Source: Pseudomonadota bacterium (lineage in GTDB: Bacteria > Myxococcota_A > UBA9042 > GCA-2863065). From it: a stretch of 34,380 nucleotides of DNA. The stretch is from assembly GCA_947498315.1 (NCBI GenBank), contig CANMLD010000022.1:1-34380 (forward strand). Direction: 5' to 3'. Positions 16,395 through 24,438 of the stretch are shown piece after piece. The notes under the pieces are model-generated. The model was not told the origin of the DNA, made no database searches, and saw only the letters and a list, made by a program, of their open reading frames with translations. A program made the position numbers and the translations under genes. How positions within the stretch are numbered: the first letter of the stretch is position 1; the number at the start of each line of letters is the position of its first letter.

Positions 16395-17921
16395 TCAGGG
16401 AACAGGGGCAGCCACTGGCGCCGGAGCGCCTTCGGCCGGGGCTGGGACGACGGGTGCTGGAGCGGCCGCAGCCGGCGCGCCGGGGTCCGGTGACGGGGGC
16501 GGCAGGGGCACGCCCGCCGGAGCTGGAATGCCAGCCGGAACGGGGACTTCCGTGGGAACAGGGGCGGCGGGCACAACCGGTGGCTGTGCGGCAAGCTGAG
16601 CCTCGAGGGTGGCGATGAGGGGCGTGAGCGTCTTGTCGGTCGGGTTTACGCCCGCCGCGCGCTTGTACAGCTCGATCGCCTTGGCGAGGTTCTTCTCGAC
16701 CTTCTCGGCGGCGTCCGCTTCGGTGAGCCAAGGACCGCGCTTCGCATCGATCTTGGCCTTGCCCAGCTCGAGCATCGGCCCCCCTCTCTTGATGAGGCGT
16801 TCGAGCGCCTTCCCAGCAGAAGCCCAATCGCTGAGCGCGAGGCCGTCGACGATGGCGTCCACTTCGGCGCGGTCGGCGCGCAGCTGTCCCTCGGCGGTCT
16901 CCAAGTAGCCACGCAGCTCGCCCTTCTCGTCGTCTGCGGCGATGCCTTCGGCCTCAGCAGCACCTTGTTTCAGGAGCTTCTCGGCTTCGGCCCAGTCGTC
17001 GGCTGCTGCCAGTTTCTGGGCTCGACCGACAAGCTTGACGAGCTTGGTCTTGGCCGCCGATAGACGAGAGTCGCGCTCGGCGCTCGCCGCCTGCTCTTGC
17101 TGGCCGCGGATGGCCTTGGCTTCTTCTTCCGTTACGCCGGACCCGAAGAGCTTGTCGCGAAAGACCCAAGCGAGTGTGCCGCCCGTCGCGAGGAGCATGA
17201 AGATGAAGAGCGACAGGAAGAGGAGGCCCTTGCGCCCGCCCGAGCTGACCTCGATTACCTCGCCTTCAGAGCCCGGCATCTCACAGATGAACTCGACGTT
17301 GCCGAAGCGAATTCGATCGCCGTGACTGAACGCCCCGTGGGTGACGCGCTGGTCGTTGATGTAGCTTCCGTTGCTGCTCTTCAGGTCCTCGACGTGCAAG
17401 GTGCCGTCTTCGTGACGAAGTACCTTGGCGTGAACGCGCGAGATCGAGGCGTCGACCACGGTTATGGCGCAGTCCTTGCCGCGCCCAACTAGGTTGACGG
17501 AGCGGGTGAGGTCGAAGGGCTTGCCTTGGACGGGCCCGTTGGTGCCGACGAGGCGCCCGAAGATCTCGGAGCCTGCGGGCCCCTGGGCGTGTTCGGTGCC
17601 GTCGTCACTGCGGCTAGCGCGGCCGACATCCCCGCCATCGATGTGGAGATAAAAGTCGCCGACCTTGACCTGAGCACCGAGAGCGACCTCGGTGACCTTG
17701 TGGGCGCGCTTGCCATTGATGAAGATGCCGTTCGAAGACCCGAGGTCTTCGACGTAGATCTTCCCCGCCTGAGTGAAGAGGCGCGCGTGTTTCCGGGAGA
17801 CGTTGTCGGAGGGGAGGATGATGTCGTTCCCCGTTCCGCGACCGATGATGAACTCACCCTCGCTGAACTGGTACTCCTCGGCGATCGCGCCCGCAGAATC
17901 CTCGATGATGAGCGTGAACAT
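16395..17921 (-). CDS. tandem-FHA membrane protein with helical and Pro/Ala-rich C-terminal region
   Basis: FHA domains bind phosphothreonine peptides. This 508-aa protein has two: FHA-1 (about 5-95; GRGTGND, SRKHARL, SSNGIFING) and FHA-2 (about 122-213; GRGKDCAI, SRVHAKV, SSNGSYIND). Both keep the conserved Gly-Arg, Ser-x-x-His and Asn. One membrane helix follows (about 232-253), then an Ala/Lys/Glu-rich helical region with possible TPR-like repeats (about 265-440) and a Pro/Ala/Val-rich tail. The FHA part should be cytoplasmic and the rest periplasmic. It follows the FHA-CpaF gene by 7 nt, so the two probably act together in Ser/Thr-kinase signalling. The partners are not in this window. 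Confidence 0.85.
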   Translation of the reverse strand: MFTLIIEDSAGAIAEEYQFSEGEFIIGRGTGNDIILPSDNVSRKHARLFTQAGKIYVEDLGSSNGIFINGKRAHKVTEVALGAQVKVGDFYLHIDGGDVGRASRSDDGTEHAQGPAGSEIFGRLVGTNGPVQGKPFDLTRSVNLVGRGKDCAITVVDASISRVHAKVLRHEDGTLHVEDLKSSNGSYINDQRVTHGAFSHGDRIRFGNVEFICEMPGSEGEVIEVSSGGRKGLLFLSLFIFMLLATGGTLAWVFRDKLFGSGVTEEEAKAIRGQQEQAASAERDSRLSAAKTKLVKLVGRAQKLAAADDWAEAEKLLKQGAAEAEGIAADDEKGELRGYLETAEGQLRADRAEVDAIVDGLALSDWASAGKALERLIKRGGPMLELGKAKIDAKRGPWLTEADAAEKVEKNLAKAIELYKRAAGVNPTDKTLTPLIATLEAQLAAQPPVVPAAPVPTEVPVPAGIPAPAGVPLPPPSPDPGAPAAAAPAPVVPAPAEGAPAPVAAPVP

Positions 17922-17928
17922 GATCGCC

Positions 17929-19905
17929 TCAGCCGCCGGTATCGACGACGGTCACGCGTAGACCCTCGGACGTGGACTGCACGAAGACGACGTGCGCGAA
18001 TGCGTGCTGCACGAGCCCCATCGCAAGGGCCTCGTTCGGCGCGCCGTGGTTCGCGATGACCTGCCGAGACAATCGGCTGAGTCCGTCTGCGGCATCGCGG
18101 CCGTAGAAGCTGGCCAGGACTCCTTCGGCTCCGGAGTGGGCGAGCTCGACGAGCGCAGCCGCGTCAGCCCCCGTGACCGGTGCGACCAGCAGGCGATCGC
18201 CGAGCAACAGCGGCAGTACGCGGAAGAGCTGCGCGCTCTCGTCAGGGAGGATCGGGAGGCGTAGACGCGTCACGTTGCGGTGGGGCACCGAGAGCGTGTG
18301 GCGGGCCTCCACGATGACGAGTCGGTCCTCTTCCGACGCGAAGAGTGCCAGCGCCCCAAGGACCGCGGCGCGGTCGGCGGGCGAGCGCCCCACGACCGCC
18401 ACGTTGGCACCGTCTTGGACCTGAGTGGCGAGGAACTCCGCGTCGTCGCTCGTGAGCGCGCCCGAATCGACGAGCGCCTTCATGGTGAGCCGACGGCGAC
18501 TCGGCTTGATGAAGCTGAGTACCGGGCCCGCCGCTGCGAGTGGCGGGAGCACCACTTGAAAGCCAGTGCCGTCAGGGAGCTCGCCGACCAGCATGGGCGG
18601 GCGGTTGCTTGCACTGAACCCGAGGGTGCTCGCGAGCCGGTCGACGATGCGGCTGAGTGCCGCAGGCGACGAGAACGACTTCCATACCGTCTCGGTCACG
18701 CCGTCGGCGGTCACGAGGATCTGATTGAAGTCATTGACTTGGATGCGCGTGACCGCGTCGTCGTCGAGGAAGTACTCGACCGGCCCGACACCGGTGAACT
18801 CGTAGAGGACGTCGTGGGTGAGCGTCGCGTCGTCGAGGAAGGTCGGGACGAGACCTCCCGAACGCGCCGTTGCGACAACTGCCCCTACGGCGGCCTCCAG
18901 ATCCGACCATTGCCGGTCGGAGAGGTGATCGAGGTGATCGGGGTCGATGTCATCGAAGACCGAGGTCGCCACGCGCCGATGAAGCTCGTCGAGGACGCTG
19001 ACGTAGGTCTCGAAGCGGGCGTCGCCGTCGTCACTGCTTCCACGAGCTTCCGTAGCCGGAGCTTCTCTACGGATGGAGTCACTGCGTGAAGCCGGAGGCG
19101 CCGGTGCTTCAGGCACGGGTTCGAGGTCTTCGTCCGCGCTCTCTGTCGACGCCACGGTCGCGACTGGAGCGACCTGGACTGGGGCGGGAGGGGGTGGCGC
19201 CACTGGTGGAGGCGCGATCACGGCCGGAGTCGCGGGCGAAGCCGCCACCAGCGGTTCGCCGCTGACGATCGCCATCGTCGTCGGCGCCTCGTCTTCTTCG
19301 AGCTCGACTTCCTCCTCGAGGACGGCGGCCGAGGGTTGCTCTTCTTCGACTTCGAACTCGACCTCGAGGCCGTCGTCGGAGTCCTCGGCGGGCTCGCCCT
19401 CGGCTACGCCCTCAGCGATGATCTCGACCTCGACGACCTCGGCGTCGAGCTCGTCGAGGTCGATGGCACGGGTTGCGGCCTCGGAGTCCTCGGACAACAT
19501 GGACGCGGGGGGGGCCTTCACGGTCTGGCCTTTCCCGATGTGTGGGACCGCCGGTGGCATGGGCGCTTCAGCCCGCTGCGGGGCGTTCGATGGCCGCATC
19601 GAGGAACCGGATGGGGGCGCGCCGACGAGCTGCATGACGAAGTCGCCGATGTAAATACGGTCGTCGGAAGTGACGACCCGGGGCGCGGCGATGCGCTCCT
19701 TGTTCACGTAGGTCCCGTTCGTGCTCTTCAGATCGATGACTATGAACTTCTCTTCCTTCACGACGATGCGGGCGTGTCTCTTCGAGATGTTGCCCTTCGG
19801 AAGGATGATGTCGTTGCCGCTGATGCGGCCGATCGTGAGCTCTTCTTTGTCGAACGTGAGCCGGCGCTCGGGACCGCCCTTCTCAATCATCAAGACCGTG
19901 AACAT
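17929..19905 (-). CDS. FHA domain fused to a degenerate CpaF/TadA-like ATPase
   Basis: At 658 aa: N-terminal FHA domain (about 5-95; TIGRISGNDI, SKRHARI, STNGTYVN), a long acidic/Pro-rich linker (about 100-295), then a region that follows CpaF-type secretion ATPases. That region has GVGPVEYFLDDDAVTRIQVN (about 372-391), a PDGTGFQVVLPPLAAAGPVLSFIK stretch (about 444-467) and LTMKALVDSGALTSDDAEFL. At the Walker A position stands VGRSPADRA (about 505-513), with no GxxGxGKT/S. The Walker B glutamate area reads RLLVAPVTG, and the usual TxHAN is SFYGRD. I infer a non-hydrolysing scaffold or regulator. Start ATG 19905 has GAGGGAG just upstream; the longer ORF start is rejected. Confidence 0.78.
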   Translation of the reverse strand: MFTVLMIEKGGPERRLTFDKEELTIGRISGNDIILPKGNISKRHARIVVKEEKFIVIDLKSTNGTYVNKERIAAPRVVTSDDRIYIGDFVMQLVGAPPSGSSMRPSNAPQRAEAPMPPAVPHIGKGQTVKAPPASMLSEDSEAATRAIDLDELDAEVVEVEIIAEGVAEGEPAEDSDDGLEVEFEVEEEQPSAAVLEEEVELEEDEAPTTMAIVSGEPLVAASPATPAVIAPPPVAPPPPAPVQVAPVATVASTESADEDLEPVPEAPAPPASRSDSIRREAPATEARGSSDDGDARFETYVSVLDELHRRVATSVFDDIDPDHLDHLSDRQWSDLEAAVGAVVATARSGGLVPTFLDDATLTHDVLYEFTGVGPVEYFLDDDAVTRIQVNDFNQILVTADGVTETVWKSFSSPAALSRIVDRLASTLGFSASNRPPMLVGELPDGTGFQVVLPPLAAAGPVLSFIKPSRRRLTMKALVDSGALTSDDAEFLATQVQDGANVAVVGRSPADRAAVLGALALFASEEDRLVIVEARHTLSVPHRNVTRLRLPILPDESAQLFRVLPLLLGDRLLVAPVTGADAAALVELAHSGAEGVLASFYGRDAADGLSRLSRQVIANHGAPNEALAMGLVQHAFAHVVFVQSTSEGLRVTVVDTGG

Positions 19906-20192
19906 GCGCTCCCTCGACTTCCTGCCTTCTACCGGCTTTCGATTCGCCACTCACGGCGTTCGTCGTCCGACAACGATGCCCCCGCGCCCCAGATTCGCCG
20001 TCTATTCCCGGCGTAGCGCACGTCGGCACTCGACCGAGTTCGGTGGAGCCCGCCGGGCGGCATCTTGGGACCATGATTGTTGAGCACGTCGAAGGGGCTG
20101 TCAAGGCGACGCAAGCCACGCATTAGCCTATTGGTTCCATACACTTGTACCTTCTCGTGACTTGTAGGCGAAAGAAGGGCATCTTGCGCGTC
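19906..20192. other. divergent intergenic region between the FHA operon and the MlaE gene
   Basis: About 287 bp. It should hold the promoters of both divergent units, but I found no convincing -35/-10 pair on either strand, no hairpin with a T-run and no ORF with family features. The ORF track opens the MlaE frame here at a TTG (20145). Confidence 0.4.
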
Positions 20193-20969
20193 ATGGCGAC
20201 GTCGGCCATCGAAGGGCTCGGAAAGCGTGTGCTGGACTTCTTCACGGGCGTCGGTGCCATCGTGATCTTGTTCGTGCGCTCTCTCGGCTGGCTCTTCCGT
20301 CCTCCCTTCCGGTTCGGCCTCTTTCTCCAGCAGATGGAGTTCGTGGGCGCCGGCTCCTTCTTCATCGTGTTCTTGACTGGGACATTCACTGGCCTCGTCC
20401 TTTCGCTTCAGCTCATCGACGGGTTCGGGCGATTTCAGGCCGAGACCCTCGTCGGGTCGACCATCGCCATCGCATTGTGCCGTGAGCTCGGTCCCGTTCT
20501 CACGGGGCTCATCGTGGCGGGCCGTGCCGCGAGCGCCATGGCGACTGAGCTCGGTACCATGAAGGTCACCGAGCAGATCGACGCGTTAGAGACGATGGCC
20601 GTGTCTACGACGCACTACTTGGTCGTCCCGCGGCTCGTGGCCGGCATCGTGATGATCCCCATCCTCACCATGCTCTTCAACGTGCTCGGGCTGCTGGCGT
20701 CGTACTACGTCTCGGTCGAGGTCATGGCGATCGACGCAGGGAGCTACGTCCGAAACATCAACAAGTACTTGACCTCAGGCGACGTGACCGTCGGCGTCGT
20801 CAAGAGCATCGTGTTCGGTGCCACGATCGCTCTCGTTGCTTGTCACAAGGGCCTTACGGCATCAGGCGGCGCCCGCGGCGTCGGCACCGCGACAACGGAT
20901 GCCGTCGTCTCGAACTTCATTGCGATCTTCGTGCTCGATTACGTGCTGACGGTCCTCACTTTCCAGTAG
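20193..20969 (+). CDS. mlaE: MlaE-family ABC transporter permease
   Basis: Permease of the MCE/Mla type, which moves phospholipids or other hydrophobic molecules between the envelope membranes. It has 258 aa from the ATG at 20193 (E. coli MlaE about 260), with five or six hydrophobic segments. The family-defining stretch CRELGPVLTGLIVAGRAASAMATELGTMKVTEQIDALETM lies about residues 106-145, followed by LVVPRLVAGIVMIPILT and the terminal domain with GARGVGTATTDAVV. Upstream TTG starts (20145, 20184) are possible. No MlaF ATPase or MlaD MCE gene is next to it, which is unusual. The downstream genes are for glycan work. Confidence 0.9.
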   Translation: MATSAIEGLGKRVLDFFTGVGAIVILFVRSLGWLFRPPFRFGLFLQQMEFVGAGSFFIVFLTGTFTGLVLSLQLIDGFGRFQAETLVGSTIAIALCRELGPVLTGLIVAGRAASAMATELGTMKVTEQIDALETMAVSTTHYLVVPRLVAGIVMIPILTMLFNVLGLLASYYVSVEVMAIDAGSYVRNINKYLTSGDVTVGVVKSIVFGATIALVACHKGLTASGGARGVGTATTDAVVSNFIAIFVLDYVLTVLTFQ

Positions 20970-21054
20970 CGATGCGCCCTTCGTTAGCGCCGAAGGCCCG
21001 CGCAATCACAGACATCGATTGACAAGCCCTAGACGCCGCCGGTACACGCGCCAC

Positions 21055-21951
21055 ATGGACAGGCCACAGACCCCTCGCTCCCGTTCGCGCAAGACCTCGG
21101 ATGCAGCCGCCGCGACCGGCGTCGCCGATTCGCCCACTGCGGAAGCTCAGGCGCCAACCGTCGGAGCCGAGCAAGCAGAGACGCCGAAGCCAGAGACGCC
21201 GAAGCTGAGCGACGAGAACGCGGAGGCCCAAGGGGCAGGTCCGGCGACTCCGCTCGCGACCATCATCATCCCGGTCTACAACGAGCAGGGCCTCCTCGAG
21301 ACCGCCGTGGTCGACCTCATCGGCAAGCTCCGCCCGCTCGGCTTCCCCTTCGAAGTCATCCTCAGCGAGAACGGGTCGAAGGACGACACCAAGGAGCTGG
21401 CTTTTGGCCTCGAGCGCCGCTTCCCCGAAGTCCGGGCGCTCGTCTCGAGCGAACCGAACTACGGCCGGGCTCTGCGTCGCGGCATCCTCGAGGCTCGGGG
21501 CACGTTCGTCCTCTGCGACGAGATCGACATCTGCGACGTGGAGTTTCATACGCGAGCGCTCGCCATTCTCCGAAGCGGACAGGCGGACATGGTCGTTGGC
21601 TCGAAAGCCCACGCTGGCGCCCACGACAAACGCCCTGCGTTTCGGAGGCTCGGAACGAAGGTCATCAACACGCTCCTGCGCGTGTTCCTCGACTTCCGCG
21701 GCACTGACACTCACGGGCTCAAGGCCTTCCACCGCGAACGTCTGCTCGGGATCGTGAACCGGTGCATCGTAGACCGGGACCTCTTCGCGTCAGAGTTCGT
21801 CATCCGTGCGGAGCGCGCCGACTTTCGCGTCATGGAGATCCCAGTCGAGATCGCCGAGAAGCGCCCGCCGTCAATCAACCTGACGCGGCGCATCCCGAAG
21901 GTCCTGAAGGACCTGACTCGCCTCTTCATCGCCATCCGAATTCGCGGCTGA
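21055..21951 (+). CDS. GT2-family glycosyltransferase (polyprenyl-phosphate sugar synthase-like)
   Basis: At 298 aa it has a low-complexity Thr/Pro/Ala/Glu-rich N-terminal extension (about 1-55) and then a GT-A fold. The fold has TIIIPVYNEQGLLE (about 56-69), VILSENGSKDDT, a DEIDICDVEF metal-binding-type motif and PIEIAEKRPPS-like sequence near the end (PVEIAEKRPPSINL). This resembles dolichol/polyprenyl-phosphate sugar transferases, but the acceptor cannot be told from sequence. There are no membrane helices at the C-terminus. ATG 21055 is preferred to the TTG at 21019. The ribosome-binding site is poor. It is followed 6 nt later by a deacetylase, so they are likely cotranscribed. Confidence 0.82.
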   Translation: MDRPQTPRSRSRKTSDAAAATGVADSPTAEAQAPTVGAEQAETPKPETPKLSDENAEAQGAGPATPLATIIIPVYNEQGLLETAVVDLIGKLRPLGFPFEVILSENGSKDDTKELAFGLERRFPEVRALVSSEPNYGRALRRGILEARGTFVLCDEIDICDVEFHTRALAILRSGQADMVVGSKAHAGAHDKRPAFRRLGTKVINTLLRVFLDFRGTDTHGLKAFHRERLLGIVNRCIVDRDLFASEFVIRAERADFRVMEIPVEIAEKRPPSINLTRRIPKVLKDLTRLFIAIRIRG

Positions 21952-21957
21952 GCGGCA

Positions 21958-22857
21958 ATGCGCCGCCTCGCCGTCAACGTCGACATCGACGGGCTCAGGC
22001 TCTACAGGGCTATCCACGGCCTCCCGGCTTGGAGCGGTGATGCCGCCGATCTTGCTTGGACCATCGGTGTCCCCCGCTTCGCGGCGCTCTTCGAGTCCTT
22101 CGGGGTACACGGCACGTTCTTCGTCGTGGCTGCGGACCTCGAGGTACCGGCTCACCGTGCCATCGCTGCACGGCTCGTCGCTGCCGGCCATGAGCTCGGC
22201 AGCCACAGCCACACGCACCCTTACGACCTCACCCAGAAGCCCGAAGCCGTAATCGCTGAAGAGCTGCGACGTGCGGACGCTGAGATTGCGGCCGTTCGCG
22301 GCAGCCCAGTCTCCGGCTTTCGAGCGCCCGGCTACAACACGAGCGCGTTCATTGGTCGTGAGCTGAAGGCCCTCGGCTACACCTACGAGTCCAGCCGATT
22401 CCCGTGCCCGCCGTATTATGCTGCGCGCGCCGGCGCGATCGCGGCCATGCGCCTGGTCGGTCGCCGGAGCCGTTCCATCGTAGGCAGCCCCGCGCACGCC
22501 TTCGGCTCCCTCGAACCGTCGCGAGACGTGAATGGTCTCGTGGACTTCCCAATGAGCGTCGTGCCGGGGATCCGGTTCCCGCTCATCGGCACGTCGCTGT
22601 CGCTGCTCGGCGCGACGGCACTCACCGCGCTGGCCCCCGTTCTGCGCGCTCAGCCCTTCTTGAACCTCGAGTTCCACGCGCTCGATCTGCTCGACCGCCA
22701 AGACCTCGTCGGCCACGATGACGCACTCGTGAACGCGCAATTCGACCTGCGTCAGCCTGTAAAAGCGAAGCATGCCGCTTTCGCGGCCGCACTACGCGGC
22801 GTCGTCGCGGGAGCAGAGGCCCGAACGCTGGAGGAGCACGCGGCCGGCTGGATCTGA
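21958..22857 (+). CDS. polysaccharide deacetylase (NodB/CE4 fold)
   Basis: At 299 aa. CE4 motifs are visible: NVDID (7-11) with the catalytic/metal Asp pair, HELGSHSHTHP (78-88) carrying the two zinc histidines (HSHTH), and GFRAPGY (motif 3). There is no signal peptide, so it probably acts in the cytoplasm on a nucleotide- or lipid-linked sugar rather than on finished polymer. The closest setting is a two-gene unit with the preceding GT2 gene, as in pathways that transfer a sugar to a lipid carrier and then trim its formyl or acetyl group. The substrate is unknown. ATG 21958 follows the GT2 stop by 6 nt. Confidence 0.87.
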   Translation: MRRLAVNVDIDGLRLYRAIHGLPAWSGDAADLAWTIGVPRFAALFESFGVHGTFFVVAADLEVPAHRAIAARLVAAGHELGSHSHTHPYDLTQKPEAVIAEELRRADAEIAAVRGSPVSGFRAPGYNTSAFIGRELKALGYTYESSRFPCPPYYAARAGAIAAMRLVGRRSRSIVGSPAHAFGSLEPSRDVNGLVDFPMSVVPGIRFPLIGTSLSLLGATALTALAPVLRAQPFLNLEFHALDLLDRQDLVGHDDALVNAQFDLRQPVKAKHAAFAAALRGVVAGAEARTLEEHAAGWI

Positions 22858-22863
22858 CACGTC

Positions 22864-22891
22864 GACGTCGTGGTCCGAGTCAGCCGACGTC
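22864..22891. terminator. hairpin between convergent genes
   Basis: A perfect 7-bp stem GACGTCG / CGACGTC with a 14-nt loop lies in the 38-bp gap between the deacetylase and the transporter gene. No T-run is present. Confidence 0.4.
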
Positions 22892-22895
22892 CCGG

Positions 22896-24287
22896 TCAGT
22901 GTTTCGCGTCGTGCCTCTTGGGGCGGGCGTTCCAGATGAACGCGCACAAGACGAGCCCAACCATGGCGACTGGCAACATCGCGCCCGGCCAAACGGCCCA
23001 GTTGGCCGGGTCCTTGGCAGCTTCGTTCTTGGGCAAGTAGACGCCGTAGAAGAACGCCTGAGTGCCAGTGCCAAGGTAGACGAAGCCATCGATGATACCG
23101 GTCACCACGCCCGCGTTCTTCGAACCGCCGAAGTCCATCGACGCGGTGCCGGACAGCATGCCGTGAACGCCAATGACGCAAAGCGACATGAAGACGACCG
23201 ACCAGCCGAGGACCGGCCCGCCGAGCGAGTAGAACGCCAGGGCGCACCCGGCGAGAAGACCGGCGAAGAGGACGCTGGCCACCGGACCACGGCGTGAGCC
23301 GAAGACGTGGTCGGAGATGAAGCCCGCGAATACGCCCCCGAGGATGCCGGCGACGCACAACACGACGCCCCAGTTCTCGTAGACGAAGCTGCCTTCTTCG
23401 CCGATGGCCTTTGCGTAGAGGCGATATTGCTTCATCACCGCCTGGCGGAGAAAACCGGAGCAGAACTCGATGGCGACGATGAACCAGATGATCCGCTGCG
23501 AGAACATGCGCTTAGCGACTTCCGCAAGCGTCAGCGTTCCCACCTGGCCGGAGCTCGCGTCGCCCGTGTCGAAGTCGAGGAAGCCGGCTTTGGAGGGGGT
23601 GTCCTGAACGAGGAAGTAGGTGACTAGGGCGAACGTGCCGAGGACGGCTGCGGGCACCCAGAACGCCATCGTGAGGCCCGCGTGGCGGGCGAGGAGCAGG
23701 CTCCAGTCGTAGGAGAAGTAAAGGCCGAGCGAGATCAGGATCCCGAAGAGGCCGCCGAGCACGCCACGTTCGCGGACGTGGAACCATGGCGCGTTGACCT
23801 TGACGATGGAGACGGCGCCGAAGCTCTGAAAGTACATGTTGAGCGCGTTCAACCAGGTGAGCGACTGCTTCAGCGTGTCGGCGTCGCCGGTGTCCTTCGC
23901 GCTCCCCATGGCGACGGCAAAGCCGACGTTCATGAGCGCCGACCCGACCGTCGCGAGCAGCATCGTGAAGCGCCCGCCGAGCTTGTCGGTGAGGGGCCCG
24001 TTGATGAGGAACGAGATGCCGTAGACCCAGGCGCCGATGCCGTCGATCTCGTTGAAGTCGCCCTTCGGGAGCAGGGTCTTGTCGAGATCAGCGGCGATCG
24101 CCGACAGGTTGTAACGACCGAAGTAGAGGAAGGCGTAGGTTAGACCGAGCGGGACCCAGTTCATGACGCGGCGGCGTTTGTAGGCCTCGGAGTGACCGAG
24201 GTCGACCTTGGGGAGACGCGCCAGCACAATCCCCACGGCTACGAGCAGAAGTACGATTGGAAGGATCTTCTCGAGCCAAAGCGGCAT
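22896..24287 (-). CDS. MFS transporter of the organophosphate:phosphate antiporter (GlpT/UhpT-like) family
   Basis: Inner-membrane carrier of 463 aa with about 12 membrane helices plus an extra hydrophobic segment at the N-terminus (LWLEKILPIVLLLVAVGIVL). The OPA-type motif NWVPLGLTYAFLYFGRYNLSAIAADLD (about 43-69) and NGPLTDKLGGRFTMLL are visible, as is GSKNAGVVTGIIDGFVYLGTG near helix 11, the kind of Gly-rich helix seen in GlpT. Substrate is probably a phosphorylated small molecule, but this is inferred only from family. ATG 24287 has GGAGGT 7 nt upstream. The longer ORF start upstream lacks a ribosome-binding site. It diverges from the antiporter gene. Confidence 0.88.
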   Translation of the reverse strand: MPLWLEKILPIVLLLVAVGIVLARLPKVDLGHSEAYKRRRVMNWVPLGLTYAFLYFGRYNLSAIAADLDKTLLPKGDFNEIDGIGAWVYGISFLINGPLTDKLGGRFTMLLATVGSALMNVGFAVAMGSAKDTGDADTLKQSLTWLNALNMYFQSFGAVSIVKVNAPWFHVRERGVLGGLFGILISLGLYFSYDWSLLLARHAGLTMAFWVPAAVLGTFALVTYFLVQDTPSKAGFLDFDTGDASSGQVGTLTLAEVAKRMFSQRIIWFIVAIEFCSGFLRQAVMKQYRLYAKAIGEEGSFVYENWGVVLCVAGILGGVFAGFISDHVFGSRRGPVASVLFAGLLAGCALAFYSLGGPVLGWSVVFMSLCVIGVHGMLSGTASMDFGGSKNAGVVTGIIDGFVYLGTGTQAFFYGVYLPKNEAAKDPANWAVWPGAMLPVAMVGLVLCAFIWNARPKRHDAKH

Positions 24288-24438
24288 GTCTGCGACCTCC
24301 GGTGGAGCCGGACCGTAACACGAGACCTCGGACCTCAGGAAGGCGTCCAGGTGTCGTTTTGTGGACATCCAACGGTCGTCGGGTCCCTGTTCCAAGGAGG
24401 TGACGCCTCCGCAAAGGACAGCTACCCTCAGACGGCCC

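Noticed and set aside
24395-24404. Perfect Shine-Dalgarno AAGGAGGTGA as the start signal of the antiporter
   Set aside because: The only in-frame codon near it is the GTG inside the motif itself; the next ATG is 35 nt away, so it cannot decide the start. It may be chance or a small hairpin (GGAGG-TGACG-CCTCC).
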